The notes under the pieces were generated by a model that saw only the letters and a list, made by a program, of their open reading frames with translations, did not search any database and was not told the DNA's origin. Below are positions 44,368-56,281 of a stretch of DNA of 64,000 bases, in pieces (the first letter of the stretch is position 1; each line of letters opens with the position of its first letter). The translations under genes were made by a program, and so were the position numbers. This DNA is from Aspidapion aeneum (Eukaryota; Arthropoda; Insecta; Coleoptera; Brentidae): positions 10,989,756-11,053,755 of the forward strand of contig OY755038.1 in NCBI GenBank assembly GCA_963576565.1, in the 5' to 3' direction.

Positions 44368-45361
44368 CAGTGGCGGCTCGTGACAGTAAAGTTTGTGAGT
44401 TCTGCCGATAGGGTATAAAAAATGCTATTTTTTTACAGTCTCCAGATCACGTGTCTATTATAAAAAGTAAAAAATTGCCAAGTTTGGTTTGGCAAAAATT
44501 ACAATGCCTGGGAAAAAATAGCGTTTTTACAAAAGATTTAATTCACATTCACTACCTTAGCATAATATGTACTCACCAATGTTTTGCCTGCGCGTATTTT
44601 CTAGACATCTGAGAACTCGTACTCCTACACTTTTGGGCAGTACTCGAATAAGTTTGTATACTTAAATGTATTTAAATTTAACTTCACATTTAACTCACAC
44701 TCACAAGTTTTTTATTGCATCCGCATATCCAGTCGTTTCTGGCATAAATGTCTCTTGTAAAAATCCTTTTATACGATTTTCCCCGGCTTGAACCACACTT
44801 TTCTATTAAAATATCGGGCAATGGCCGTCCTTCTTCTTTCAGTATTAGTTTTTCTTCATAAGTAAAGAGAGATAATTTTTTTACATTAATTAAATTATCC
44901 ACCACATTCATTGTGACACAATTATACACAAACAAACAGCAAACACGACCATACCTCCCGCTCATGCGTTTGGCGTCTTCTAAATAAATAAATGCGCCCG
45001 CAAGCACGCAACGCTGAGACCGCCCGCCTGGAAGTGTACTGGAACTGCAAGGTTTGCAGCTCTATTTTTGTCTAGATTTTATCTAAACCCAGGAGCAAGT
45101 GCGGTGCGGGGCGAAGGAAGGGGATCCTAGCCGAGCACAGATTTCGTTAGCCGCCCAGCTACGTTGTGTTGCAATTTAGCAGCGCATCAATGCCAATAAC
45201 TTCATTTGACCGACTGTGAAATGCGGCCTTCGGTGACGGCGCGCGGCGTCATCACACGTACGCGATTTGAAGGCCTACTATACCAACACCGGACCGAAAA
45301 TATACTGTGAAAATTTTGGGGGTTCTGCAGCTCTGCAGCCCTTATGCATTATCCGCCCCTG
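44368..45361 (-). mobile_element. Non-autonomous hAT, 994 bp, 8 bp TSD
   Basis: The ends are CAGTGGCGGCTCGTG and ATTATCCGCCCCTG. CAAATAAG is duplicated at 44360-44367 and 45362-45369. The minus strand retains the start of a ZMYM1-like transposase gene. The GC-rich right third (45000-45300) probably holds the promoter/leader of that gene. A relative lies within 47603-48880. Confidence 0.9.
44690..44917 (-). pseudogene. hAT transposase N-terminal fragment
   Basis: The peptide MNVVDNLINVKKLSLFTYEE, KLILKEEGRPLPDILIEKCG, SSRGKSYKRIFTRDIYARND and WICGCNKK stops just after the first zinc-finger cysteines. In ZMYM1-like transposases the frame would continue into the TTF finger. I take the Met of MNVVDN as the start; the longer upstream frame is leader sequence. 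Confidence 0.75.
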
Positions 45362-45369
45362 CAAATAAG

Positions 45370-46014
45370 AATTGTAACTAGAGGCGTAGTAACCTCAGAG
45401 TAATAACATATAAAGAGAAGTAGTAGCTCCGGTTTCGGCGGTCATTCATTCATTTGTTGGTAAACAATGTAGCTTTTCCGCTGTTGCCGCCTCCTCTGCC
45501 TCTGTAAAATTTTATAAATAATAAGTAAGGTTCATCAACTTCTTATCTTACGAAAATATATAGTGCTTTGAGTTGGTTAGGCTATTCAAACCGTGCGATA
45601 ATTTGTCATGCGCTTACTAGCCCGCGTCGCGTCGTTTTATGCTGTGGATTTCTTATTACAATCTGCGATAAAAAGTCATTTAGACAACATAATTTATGAA
45701 CGGCCCCTTTTCCCACAATTTTTTCAGGACGTGGCAACAGGTGTATGACATCATATTACGGATTTCGTGTTAGCAGGGCCGGGTCAAAGAAAATATTTGC
45801 CGGGTTTCGTTTTGAGCTACTTGGACTATATCCCCAGGTAAAAAGGGAATCCTTTTTCCTATTGTAGAGAACGATTAACTATCAGTCATTGTTCCAACAG
45901 TTTTAACCGGTATAAAGGATATTCTGTTTCATTATTTTAAAATGCGGCTTTTCTGTTTGGAGAGTTAAAGCACTATTAACCATTTAAAAGAAAATTTCAT
46001 AGGATTGTTTTAAT
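45370..46014. other. Intron 3 sequence, unassigned
   Basis: GC content is locally higher than average. A CAG at 45728 and a GTAAAA at 45838 bound an open stretch, but it does not resemble an esterase exon (see rejected items). Confidence 0.4.
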
Positions 46015-46495
46015 TTTCTCTAAGTATTTAGTAGTTTTGTAGTTTTTCTGTGTTTTCCCCATGGTTTTATCATAGTTTCTATCAGCCTTCCAAAGCTCAG
46101 CTCTTTAGCGTTTCTGGAAGTGGGCAATGTTACTTTTATATAAATTTACATTTATAGGAGAGGGAAGTAAATTAAAATATTCTGCCAAATTTCAGCTCTG
46201 TAACATGTCTGGAAGTACAGTAGAATTTTGATGATCTATACATGAGTGAGTGAGTCAGTGAGTGAGTGGCAATTTCGACGTTTTTTGAAATTTCGTAACT
46301 ACTTAACTACTTTATAGAAGTCTATGAAACTTGGAGGGGTTGTTAACTCTATGAAGGTCTACGACTGTGCAAAGTATGAGATTCGTAGCTCTTTCCGAAG
46401 TAGAGTTTTAGATAGGTCATATATGGGCTGAAATGTTTCAAGAAAAGATGGTACGGCAGCGCGAACTTGGCGAGGCACTGCCGTGCCCTCAGATA
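46015..46495 (-). repeat. Family D 5' fragment, minus strand
   Basis: One to two tandem units, then 'tacatgagtgagtgag', the unique segment and the terminus 'gcgaggcactgccgtgccctcag'. The long hairpin end is missing. The site occupied by the hAT at 26990 is empty here. Confidence 0.8.
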
Positions 46496-47267
46496 AAGAC
46501 AATGGAAGTCCAAAGTTTTATTTCTACTCAATCATTGTCTACGAGTTTCAAACAAAAGATTATTTTTTCACTTATATAATGCCAACAAGTTTAATTAGGT
46601 GGGTCCTCAAGTCATGAACGGTTAGCCCAGATATTCCTAAGCTCTAAGGTCGACACTGACAGTAACATGTGTTTGTATTAAATGCAGTGTTGTCTTGGCC
46701 GGCGGACTCGGTATATTGAATTTTTGGTGTTTTTTCTGTGTTCTGAGTTTTATTTTTGTAAAAAAGAACTTAGTTGGACGTAAAAATAAACAAGAAGTGC
46801 TATGTTTCTGAAAATATTGTGAAAATTCAGCCCAGTGTGGTTTTTTCGAGATGATTCCAGTGACGCAGCTATGTTGCCATCGCCGGGGATTCTGCAAATT
46901 CTAAGTTTTCAGGAATGACCGCCACGAATAGGGAAAATTTACATGGGGCCGCGGTTGACTTCTTCTCTTTATATTATTATTACTCTAAGGTAGTAACTAT
47001 ATTAAGCTCACAAAAGAACGTCTAATATTAAAGTTGGCTCACGCGACAAATCCATTAACGTTTCATGATTCATTTATTATTCATATTAGTATTATAAAAA
47101 CTTTAAGTATTGAGATCATTATCAAAATAAAATTCAGTTTCCTTAATAGTCCAGGTCTATTTTTTAAGTTATGATTAACAAGCAGAATTTTTGTAAATAG
47201 CTTTTTCTTGCTTGTACACCAAACTTTTTCCCTTGCGAACATTCTTATAAGTTTTTTTTGATAGAGT
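46496..47267. other. Intron 3 sequence, unassigned
   Basis: It begins with a half copy of the 36131-type repeat ('agacaatggaagtcc', to about 46560). The rest shows no gene or element. Confidence 0.4.
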
Positions 47268-47275
47268 GCGTAGGC

Positions 47276-47458
47276 CAGTGGCGCACCCAGGAATGTGTCT
47301 TGGGGGGGCTCGAGGCCTCTTGGGGGGGGCCGAAGCCTCATGATGTCAAATTTTAAGCTATTTTTTGTGTTTTTTTATGAAATATGTAGAAAATATGTAA
47401 AAAAATCTAAGGCTTGCGGGGGGGCTGGGCCCCGCCCCCCCCCCTTGGTGCGCCCATG
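47276..47458. mobile_element. hAT MITE, 183 bp, 8 bp TSD
   Basis: The ends are CAGTGGCGCACCCAGG and GGTGCGCCCATG. GCGTAGGC is duplicated at 47268-47275 and 47459-47466. The interior has poly-G and 'aaatctaaggcttg', shared with 34687-34864. Confidence 0.85.
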
Positions 47459-47602
47459 GCGTAGGCACTAGAGTCAATTTAGTGGCTGTAAAAAATTCAT
47501 TAGGTAATAATAATTTTTTGTTTAAATCTAAAGACGTCATGATATGAAACATAAAAAAACGTTTTGTCCCACAAATGTTAATGTTTTGACCGCCGTATCC
47601 CC

Positions 47603-48880
47603 CAGTGGCGGCTCGTGAGGTAGTGCCACGGTGCCAGGGCACTACCGTATTTTTCTGCAAAAACACGTTTCTTTTGCAGTTTTAAAACATCTTTATAGGT
47701 TTTTACTTTATTTTATGCATTTCTTTTTAGTTTATTATTTATATGAAATTGGGTAAGCTTGTGCAATTATATGGATCACACTCCGAATCGACGCGACGCG
47801 ATGAATGGGATACTAAAACGCAAACACGATACGATTTTCCCCGGCTTGAACCACACTTTTCTATTAAAATATCGGGCAATGGCCGTCCTTCTTCATTCAG
47901 TTTTAGTTTTTCTTCATAAGTAAAGAGAGAGAATTTTTTTACAATAATTAAATTATCCACCACATTCATTGTGACACAAATATACTAAAACAAACAACAA
48001 ACACGACCATAACCTCCCGCTCATGCGTTTGGCGTCCTCTAATTAAATAAATGCGCCCGCAAACACGCAACGCTGAGCCCGCCCGCCCGGAATTGTACTG
48101 GAACTGCAAGTTTTGCAGCTCTATTTTTGCCCAGATTTCGCTATCTAAACCCATGAGCAAGTGCTGTGCGGGGCGAAGAAAGGGGTTCCTAGCCGAGCAC
48201 AGATCTCGTTAGCCGCCCAGCTATGTTGTGTTGCAATTTAGCAGCGCAACAATGCCAATAACTTCATTTGACCGACTGTGGAATGTGACCTTCCGCGACG
48301 GCGCGCGGCGTCATACTCAACACACGTACGCGATTTGAAGGCTTACTATACCAACACCGGACCGAAAATATACTGCTATTCCAATAATTTTAGAAAAATA
48401 GCAGCGGCTGAAAAATAGTCAAGTAATGTGAAAATGTTGGGGGTTCTGCAGCTCTGCAGCCCTTATGCACTAGTCGCCCCTGGTGTGTGCCATTTTTCTC
48501 TTGACTGCTTCGAACAGAAATAGATTTTATCCGTTTGAATGGGAAAAATCAATGATATTTTCTGCCTGTCTCAGGACATTAGTTAGTCGTATTACTCGCA
48601 TTGTTTTTGTGGGTGGAGCATTAATGGAGTTTTAATTTACGCCCTTTACAATACATTTCAATTATTTCAGCAGAATTTTTTCAAAAATTTCATGGCTAAA
48701 TTTGGGTGGGCATGGGCTGGTTTCTTTCAAAAATAATTAAATTAGAGACCCCAAACATAGTAGTAGTAGGTATGTGTTTTCAATGACTTGTGGGTAAACG
48801 TTTGGGCGCAACACCCAAATTTTTTTTTACTGACTCAAAATTCGGGCACTACCATGTTGTAATGATACGAGCCGCCGTTG
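47603..48880. mobile_element. hAT element, 1,278 bp, composite interior
   Basis: The ends are CAGTGGCGGCTCGTGAGGT and ATGATACGAGCCGCCGTTG. The flanks GTATCCCC (47595-47602) and GTATCCTC (48881-48888) match at 7 of 8. Inside, 47820-48482 is strongly similar to the hAT at 44368, including its right terminus ('cactagtcgcccctg') and transposase start on the minus strand (47739-47969). About 400 bp of other hAT sequence follows. This looks like one hAT inserted in, or recombined with, another. Confidence 0.75.
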
Positions 48881-49130
48881 GTATCCTCCACACCAAACTT
48901 GTCAAAATAACGATATAAATTAACAGTAAAGAACTAGGATTTTTTTTTCCTGTAGCTTAAAAAATGTGTTTAAAAGTAAATGGCAAAATTGTCTTACAAA
49001 TCTTATCGTTTGGTTTAGTCACTCCTACGCTCGAAAGATGGCTACGCCTGCATACTCTGTTACTCTGTTAAGAATCACTTTTTAGAATTTTTTCAGAGGA
49101 AAAAGTTGGACGTTTCGGCAAAATAAAACT

Positions 49131-50683
49131 ATCATAACAAAAACATTTCATGTAAAAAAAGGCCAAGTACGCGAAAATGGCATTCCGTAAAAAGAATTGA
49201 GATAAAAGTAAAGCCAAGTTCTCCAATACAAATTTCAAAATGAAAGGTTCTTACTAGTTTGGAAATATTTTTTTAAACTTTGCTATTACAGCCAAACTTC
49301 TTTATGTTCAATTTAGCACTGTGCCTAAGAGTCATTTACAGCCGTAATAGCCAAGTTTAGAAAAATATTTCTAAACTAGTAAGAACCTTTCATTTTGAAA
49401 TTTGTAATGGAGAACTTGGCTTTACTTTTATCTCAATTCTTTTTACGAAATGCCATTTTCGCGTACTTGGCCTTTCTTTACATGAAATGTTTTTGTTATG
49501 ATTTCACTTCTTTTTTAAAGGAATTGGATAATACTTATTTTTTAAAGTAGTAAAATATTCGGAATATTGTTCAAAACTTTTGCACTGCCTTACTTAAATT
49601 TTTGAGGTTTTTTAATTTTTTTCCATGGTTTTATCGTAGTTCCTATTAGCCTTCCAAAGCTCAGCTCTCTAGCGTTTCTGAAACTGCACAATGTTACTTT
49701 TACATAACTTTATATTTATAGGGGAGGAGAGTAAATGAAAATATTGGACTTTTTAAATTTTTTCCCATGGTTTTATCATAATTTCTATTAGCATTCCAAT
49801 GCTCACCTCTCTAGCGTTTCTGGAAGTGGGCAATGTTAGTTTTATAAAAATATACATTTATAGGAGAGGGAAATAAATTAAAATTGTCGTGTTTTTAAAT
49901 TTTTTCATATAGTTTTATCATATTGACTTTCAGTCTTAAAAAGTTCAGCTCTCTAGCGTTTCTAGAAGTGGGCAGTGTTACTTTTACATAACTTTACATT
50001 TATAGGGGAAGAAAGTAAATTAGAATTTTGGGGTGTTTTAATTTTTTTCTATAACTTTATCATAGTTACGATCGGTTTTCCAAAGCTCAGGTCTCTAGCA
50101 TTTCTGGAAATGGGCAATGCTACTTTAACATAACTTTAAATGTATAGGGGAGGGAAGTAAATTAAAATTTTGAGGTTTTTTTATTTTTTCCTATAGTTTT
50201 ATCAGAGTTCCTATCAGTCTGCCAAAGCTCAACTCTCTAGCATTTCTGGAAGTGGGCGATGCTACTTTTATATAACTTTAAATGTATAGGGAAGGGGAGT
50301 AAATTAAAATTTTGGGGTTTTTTGATTTTTCCCAGGGGTTTGGTCATAATTTCTATCAGTCTGCCAAATTTCAGCTTTGTAGCATGTCTGGAAGTACCGT
50401 AGAATATTGATGATCTATACATGAGTGAGTGAGTGAGTCAGTGAGTGAGTGGCAATTTTGACGTTTTTTGAAATTTCGTAACTACTTTACTACTTTATGG
50501 AATTCCATGAAACTTGGAGGGGTTGTTAACTCCATGGAGATCTATGACTGTGCAAAGTTTGAGATTCGTAGCTCATTCGGAAGTAGAGTTTTACGTAGGT
50601 CAAATCTCTGCTGAAATGTTTCCAGAAAAGATGGTTACGGCGCGCGAACTTGGCGAGGCACTGCCGATGCCGTGCCCTCAGAT
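49131..50683 (-). mobile_element. Family D element, minus strand, near complete
   Basis: The hairpin (49131-49502) comes first, then six tandem units (49620-50400), a 'gagtgagtgagtcagtgagtg' simple repeat, the unique segment and the terminus 'gaggcactgccgatgccgtg', ending ccctcag. There is no hAT insertion in this copy. Confidence 0.85.
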
Positions 50684-51087
50684 TTAGGAAAATTCAGTTC
50701 GTTATTCATCACTTAAAAAATTGACCAATGTACTGTGGATTATTAACTCTCCTAGAATTATCTATAAAATCATATCAATTTAAAAAAATCTACCGATATA
50801 AATTGTCCAGTTTTTCTATTACAATTTTTCGTATAATTTATCATAATAATTTAATTTTAATTACATAAATGCCATGAATCTATTTACAATTTACTTATTT
50901 TTTACCCAAAAGTGACCTTTTGTTCACCTGCAGATCGAAATTAACATGTAAAATTCGTATTTGACGTCATATCCACATGTTTTTTTTTTCAGTTTTCTAC
51001 CACAAAAAAAATTAAATAGTTTTAGGTACAGTGCAATCATTTATACTTGCACATACATTTTTTGCTTTAGAATTTTCAAATAAATAC
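50684..51087. other. Intron 3 sequence, unassigned
   Basis: AT-rich, no gene recognised. Confidence 0.4.
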
Positions 51088-51715
51088 TCTGCCAATATAT
51101 GGGCCCCTAAGCTCACACTAGGTACTACAGTTATAGTGTACGTGTGAGCTAATATAACTAAAAACTGGAATATATTTTATTCAACTCCAGACTAAATTAC
51201 CTTTTGTTTGATACCACACAAGCCATGTTTTGACTTAAACTCAAATTTTTGAAATCTACCCCCACCCTTAAAAAAAAACGAAAACTATAATGTATTTTGT
51301 TAAACTACGGACTCAATTACCTATATTTCGTTTAATATCACACACGTCATATTTTCACTTGCTTTACTAGGCGTCTTAAATTAAACAAAATACATTTTAG
51401 TTTGTTTAAAAAAAAAGGGTGGGAGTAGATTTGAAAAATTAGATTTTAAGGGAAAATATGGCGTGTGTCATATCAAACGAAAGGTAATTGAGTCTGAAGT
51501 TAAACAGAATACATTTTATATATTTTTTTTAAAAAGGGTATTTTTTTTCAAAATTAGAGTTCAAATCAAAATATGGCTTGTGTGGTATCAAACGAAAGGT
51601 AATTGAGTCTGAAGTTGAATAAAATATATTTAATTTTTTAGTTATATTAGCTCACACGTACACGATAACTATAGTACATTGTGTGAGCTTAGGGGCCCAT
51701 ATATTGGCAGAGTAT
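51088..51715. repeat. Two family A 3' halves joined head to head
   Basis: 51088-51360 is a minus-strand 3' half (terminus, hairpin, two tandem units). After a ~20 bp junction ('gctttactaggcgtctt'), 51382-51715 is a plus-strand 3' half ending in the same hairpin and terminus. Neither half has the microsatellite or the 5' end, so the product is bounded by family A 3' ends on both sides. Confidence 0.85.
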
Positions 51716-52273
51716 TTTTCTTGCTAGACAATATACTTCATTTATAACGAAAGTCGGAAAAAGCAGAAAAAGTTTAATTAACTTGTTTTTGCAAAAATAT
51801 CACATTGTTTTATGCAATTGCGAATTTTACATACCTACATGCTGGTTAAAACATTTTTTCATGGAGCTATGCAATTATTAAAATCAAATATTGCAATATC
51901 TTTTATAAATTTAGACAGGCAAAATTCTGGTTTCAACGATTTTTTAGGAAACATTTTAATTAATTAGTAAAGTTCCAAATTTAATTTTTTTGTGCGGGGT
52001 CCTTAAAGAATTTTTCTTCTTTATCTTTTTTAAACAATAAATCATATATTTTTTTATTACTATATGCAATTTTAGGGGGCTGTAAATGGATCTTAGGTTT
52101 TGACCAGCTTTTTCGTGAAATCCGCCTGTGTGCGGGGCACCGCACCGGTGTAATAGGGGGGCCTCAGCACGCAGCGGCCCTAGTAAAAACCTCGTGTTAA
52201 AGCGGCAATAAATTCGTAACTAAAGTTTCACAAAAATCTTGTTAAACTAAATTTTAACTTAAAATCAACATTT
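51716..52273. other. Intron 3 sequence, unassigned
   Basis: AT-rich; a short GC-richer patch at about 52125-52180. No gene. Confidence 0.4.
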
Positions 52274-52412
52274 TTAGCTCACACATATACTATACTATAG
52301 TAGTGTGAGCTTATAGTGATCCTAATTTTTTCGAGAAAAAAAAAGTTGCTCCGATTTCAAAAATTTTTATATATCTTTGCGTTTCAGATGATTTTGAAAC
52401 TTTTTTGTTGTG

Positions 52413-52464
<52 letters not shown>

Positions 52465-53025
52465 ATATCTGTCTGTAACGACCAACGCGCATAACTCAAA
52501 AACCGCTAGCCCGATTTTAATAAAATTTGGTACCTAAGCTGGGTTTTGGCTCGAGATGGTCCCATTTAAAAATAAACAAAATCCACCAAACACAAGCCAA
52601 ATAAAAGGGTGGGGGTAGATTTCAAAAATTAAGTTTATGTAAAAATATGGCGTGTGTGATATCAAACGACAGGTAATTGAGTCTGGAGTTAAACAAAATA
52701 CATTTTAGTTTATTTAACAAAAAAAAGGGTGAGGGTAAATTTCAAAAATTAGAATTTATGTGAAAATATGGCGTGTGTGATATCAAACGAAAGGTAATTG
52801 AGTCTGGAGTTAAACAAAATACATTTTAGTTTTTTTTTTAAGTGGGGGTAGATTTCACAAATTTGAGTTTAAGTAATAACATGGCTTGTGTAGTATCAAA
52901 CGACAGGTAATTGAGTCTAGAGTTGAATAAAATATATTTCAGTTTTTAGTTATATTAGCTCACATGTACACTATAAATAGAGTATCTAGTGTGAGCTTAA
53001 GTGCCCATAAATTGGCAGAGTATTT
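52274..53025 (+). mobile_element. Family A element
   Basis: Full length, TCTG tract about 52416-52476, three tandem units, right hairpin slightly diverged. Confidence 0.87.
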
Positions 53026-53149
53026 TATTTTTTTTCACAAAAATTATTTAACTGTTATTAAAATTTTATTTTCATCTGGTTCTTAAGTTCAGAGTTCAGA
53101 CTTACTAAAAACAACATTTTTTTTTGTTTTTACTGCCTTCTTGGTGTCT

Positions 53150-53902
53150 CCCCTTCGATAGGGACTATGATAAAACTATAAAAGAAAATTGAAAAACTCC
53201 AAATTTCAATTAACTTTCCTCCCCTATAAATGTAAAGTTATGTAAAAGTAACATTATCCACTTCCAGAAACGCTAAAGAGCTGAGCTTTGGAAGACTGAT
53301 AGGAACTATAATGAAACTATAGGAAAAATTTAAAAACACCTTATTTTTAATTTACTTTCCTCCCCTATAAATGTTAAATAATGTAAAATTAACATTGCAT
53401 ACTTCCAGGAACACTAGGATGGTAGGAACTATGATAAAACCATAGGAAAATATAAAAAAAATCGAAATTTTTAATAAGGCATTGCAAAAATTTTGAACAA
53501 TATTCCGCAAATTTTACTACTTTAAAACTTAAATATTATCCAAATCCTTTAAAAAAGGAGTGAAATCATAACAAAAACATTTGATGTAAAAAAAAGTACG
53601 CTAAACTGGTATTGCGTAAAAAAAATTGAGATAAAAGTAAAGCCAAGTTTTCCAATACAAATTTCAAAATGAAAGGTTTTTTCTAGTTTGAAAATATTTT
53701 TCTAAACTTGGCTATTACGGCTGCAAATGACTCTTAGACACAGTGCTAAATTGCACATAAAGAAGTTTAAATAAACATTTCCAAACCAGTAAGAACCTTT
53801 CATTTTAAAATTTGTATTGGAGAACATTTATGTGAATTCTTTTTACGCAATACCACTTTCGAGTACTTAGCTTTTTTTTACATAAAATGTTTTTGTTATG
53901 AT
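53150..53902 (+). repeat. Family D 3' fragment with hairpin
   Basis: Two to three diverged tandem units (53150-53450), then the terminal hairpin (53565-53902). The arms are more diverged than in other copies, so this is probably an older insertion. Confidence 0.8.
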
Positions 53903-54508
53903 ATAAAAGTATACATAGGATTTTTCCGGATCCCTTAGAAATAAACAGTTAGCTTTTAAATATAGTTTAAAACTGTATTTTCTGATCCACATGATATAAA
54001 TAAGAATAAATTTTAAAAATATTTTTTGTACTCAGTAATTTATTAATAAAATTCCATTTATCTTCAAATTGAACTGTAATTGTTGTTAATAACAGAAAAT
54101 TAATTTAACAAGAGCTACTATGATTATCGACAATGACATTCAATTGTAAATAATTGTTATGCAATGAATTGTTCAAAAAAAAACCTTTGATGTCAATTGA
54201 CTGAGTTAATTATGAATGTTTTTTGCGATTCGCAGTGGCGGACCCCCTCACCCCTTTACATCAAAAACGTTCTTCCACGGCTTTCCATGTCAACCCGGCC
54301 ACTTTTGCACTTAAAAAATTTGATTTTAACAATTATGAGCAAAAATTTAATTTTTATAAACATCAAAGTTCTAGCCCTCCTACCAAACCGCTTTCCTTTA
54401 TACTGGATACTCGAAAGTGAGGGTCGAGATTTCCCAAAAGAAATCGAATTTGGGACACCATGTATAGTGGCATCTAGTGTCATAACAGTGCTGGACTAGG
54501 TATTCTAA
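53903..54508. other. Non-coding sequence left of the Harbinger element
   Basis: A CAGTGGCGGACCCCC hAT-like terminus lies at 54234. A segment at about 54280-54335 ('ccatgtcaacccggccac') is inverted at 57312-57360, so both sides of the Harbinger element once belonged to a larger inverted-repeat unit. Confidence 0.5.
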
Positions 54509-54599
54509 AGTAGAGTTTATACAGAAACATGGCATGACATAAGACATAGCATGACATGACATAACATTACAGAAGGAAAAATGACTGTTTATACAAAAA

Positions 54600-55945
54600 A
54601 CATATGAGCATGAAGTTAGCGAAGCACCCATCGCAGATCGAATCGTGACTGGGTGGATAGTTTGCCGTTAATTAGTCGTGAATTAGTTGTGGAAAAATTT
54701 ATTTTGTCGCTCTTATTTTTGACCGTTTTTTAGGGTGCTTCGCTAACTTCATATGAAGTTAGCGAAGCACCCTCGTAAAAAGAGCTTTTATCAAAATCGA
54801 ATATGGTGGATAATTTGCCGCTAATTAGTCGTGAATTAGTTGTGGAAAAATTAATTTTGTTGCTCTTATTTTTGACCTTTTTTTTGGGTGCTTCGCTAAC
54901 TTCATATTTTGGCACCCATCGCAAATCGAATCGCTACTAGGTGGATAATTTGCCGTTAATTAGTCGTGAATTGGTTGTAAAAAAAATTATTTTGTCGCTC
55001 TTATTTTTGACCGTTTTTAAGGGTGCTTCGCTAACTTCATAAGAAGTTAGCGAAGCACCCTCGTAAAAATGGCTTTTATCAAAATCGAATATGGTGGATA
55101 ATTTGCCGCTAATTAGTCGTGAATTAGTTGTGGAAAAATTAATTTTGTCGCTCTTATTTTTGACCGTTTTTGAGGGTGCTTCGCTAACTACATATGAAGT
55201 TAGCGAAGCACATTCGTAAAAATGGCTTTTATCAAAATCGAATATGGTGGATAATTTTCCGCTAATTAGTCGTGAATTAGTTGTGGAAAAATTAATTATG
55301 TCGCTCTTATTTTTGACCGTTTTTGAAGGTGCTTCGCTAACTTCATATGAAGTTAGAGAGGCACCCAAAAAACACTCAAAACTAAACGCGATAAAATTAA
55401 TTTTTCCACAACTAATTAACGACTAATTAGCGGCAAATTATCCACCATATTCGATTTCGATACGTCATGTCTAAAGCCATTTATGACGAGGGTGCCTCTC
55501 TAACTTCATATGAATTTAGCGAAGCACCCTCAAAAACGGTCAAAAATAAAAGCGACAAAATTAATTTTTCCATAACTAATTCACGACTAATTAATGGCAA
55601 ATTATCCACCTAGTAGCGGTTCGATTTGCGATGGGTGCCAAAATATAAAGTTAGCGAAGCACCCAAAAAAAGGGTCAAAAATAAGAGCGACAAAATTAAT
55701 TTTTCCACAACTAATTCACGACTAATTAGCGGCAAATTATCCACCATATTCGATTTTGATAAAAGCCATTTTTACGAGGGTGCTTCGCTAACTTCATAAG
55801 AAGTTAGCGAAGCACCCTCAAAAACGGTCAAAAATAAGAGCGACAAAATTAATTTTTCCACAACTAATTCACGACTAATTAACGGCAAATTATCCACCTA
55901 GTCACGATTCGATCTGCGATGGGTGCTTCGCTAACTTCATGCTCA
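54600..55945. repeat. Palindromic satellite inside the Harbinger element
   Basis: About nine ~150 bp units ('gcggcaaattatccacca', 'ttaattttgtcgctcttatt' or complement) alternate with a motif whose perfect form is a 38 bp palindrome made of GGTGCTTCGCTAACTTCAT and its complement. The block as a whole is symmetric about 55348: left units read one way, right units the other. The outermost 'gcagatcgaatcgtgactgg' and 'cctagtcacgattcgatctgc' also mirror. The minus-strand ORF 54937-55368 is the unit read through and is not treated as a gene. Confidence 0.88.
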
Positions 55946-56066
55946 TGAAAAACATAACATGACATAATATAAAGCTTGGTCCAGTCACAGCTTGACTTTT
56001 GTTCATGTGATTTTGGAACTGTCAGCTGTCTTCTGTCATTTAGTTTTCTGTTGTTGTTTTGAAAAT

Positions 56067-56166
56067 ATGGACGATGGTTAATTTATTGAACAGGTGCAGG
56101 GCTTCTCTGCCCTGTATAATAAAAAAGACAAGTGGTACAAAGATAAGAATGCCAAAAAAAATGGCT
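56067..56166 (+). pseudogene. MADF-domain protein start (Harbinger accessory ORF)
   Basis: From ATG at 56067 the frame reads MDDG-stop-FIEQVQGFSALYNKKD and then KWYKDKNAKKNG, which matches the start of a MADF (Myb/SANT-like) domain: '.F...V...P.LY....K.YKD...R..AW'. It ends abruptly at 56166, where it meets the oppositely oriented transposase fragment. MADF-type proteins are the usual second protein of many animal Harbinger elements, acting in DNA binding and transposase import. One in-frame stop replaces a residue at codon 5. Confidence 0.7.
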
Positions 56167-56281
56167 TGAACTTCTTATTCATTGGGCGAATTTTAAAGTG
56201 CCTTCTTTTTCACACTCTTGTTATACATATAGCACTAGCTGCAAGGCCAATGAGAACTAGAAGCTGTACTTCTTCATCCAT
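56166..56281 (-). pseudogene. Harbinger transposase start (fragment)
   Basis: From the ATG at 56281 (minus) the frame reads MDEEVQLLVLIGLAASAICI, then TRV-stop-KRRHFKIRPMNKK. The short acidic/hydrophobic start followed by the basic 'RR.F.(V/I)RP.N..' block is the usual N-terminus of Harbinger transposases. It is cut at the junction with the MADF fragment, so all of the DDE domain is gone. Confidence 0.65.

Noticed and set aside
45728..45838. Possible carboxylesterase exon 4 (CAG acceptor, open frame, GTAAAA donor)
   Set aside because: In the phase required by exon 3 the peptide does not resemble any esterase block; the expected region after exon 3 would lead to GESAG.
54937..55368. 143-residue ORF of repeated MGASLTSYEVSEAP units
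   Set aside because: It is the palindromic satellite read through; the mirrored half reads equally well on the other strand and no independent coding sign is present.
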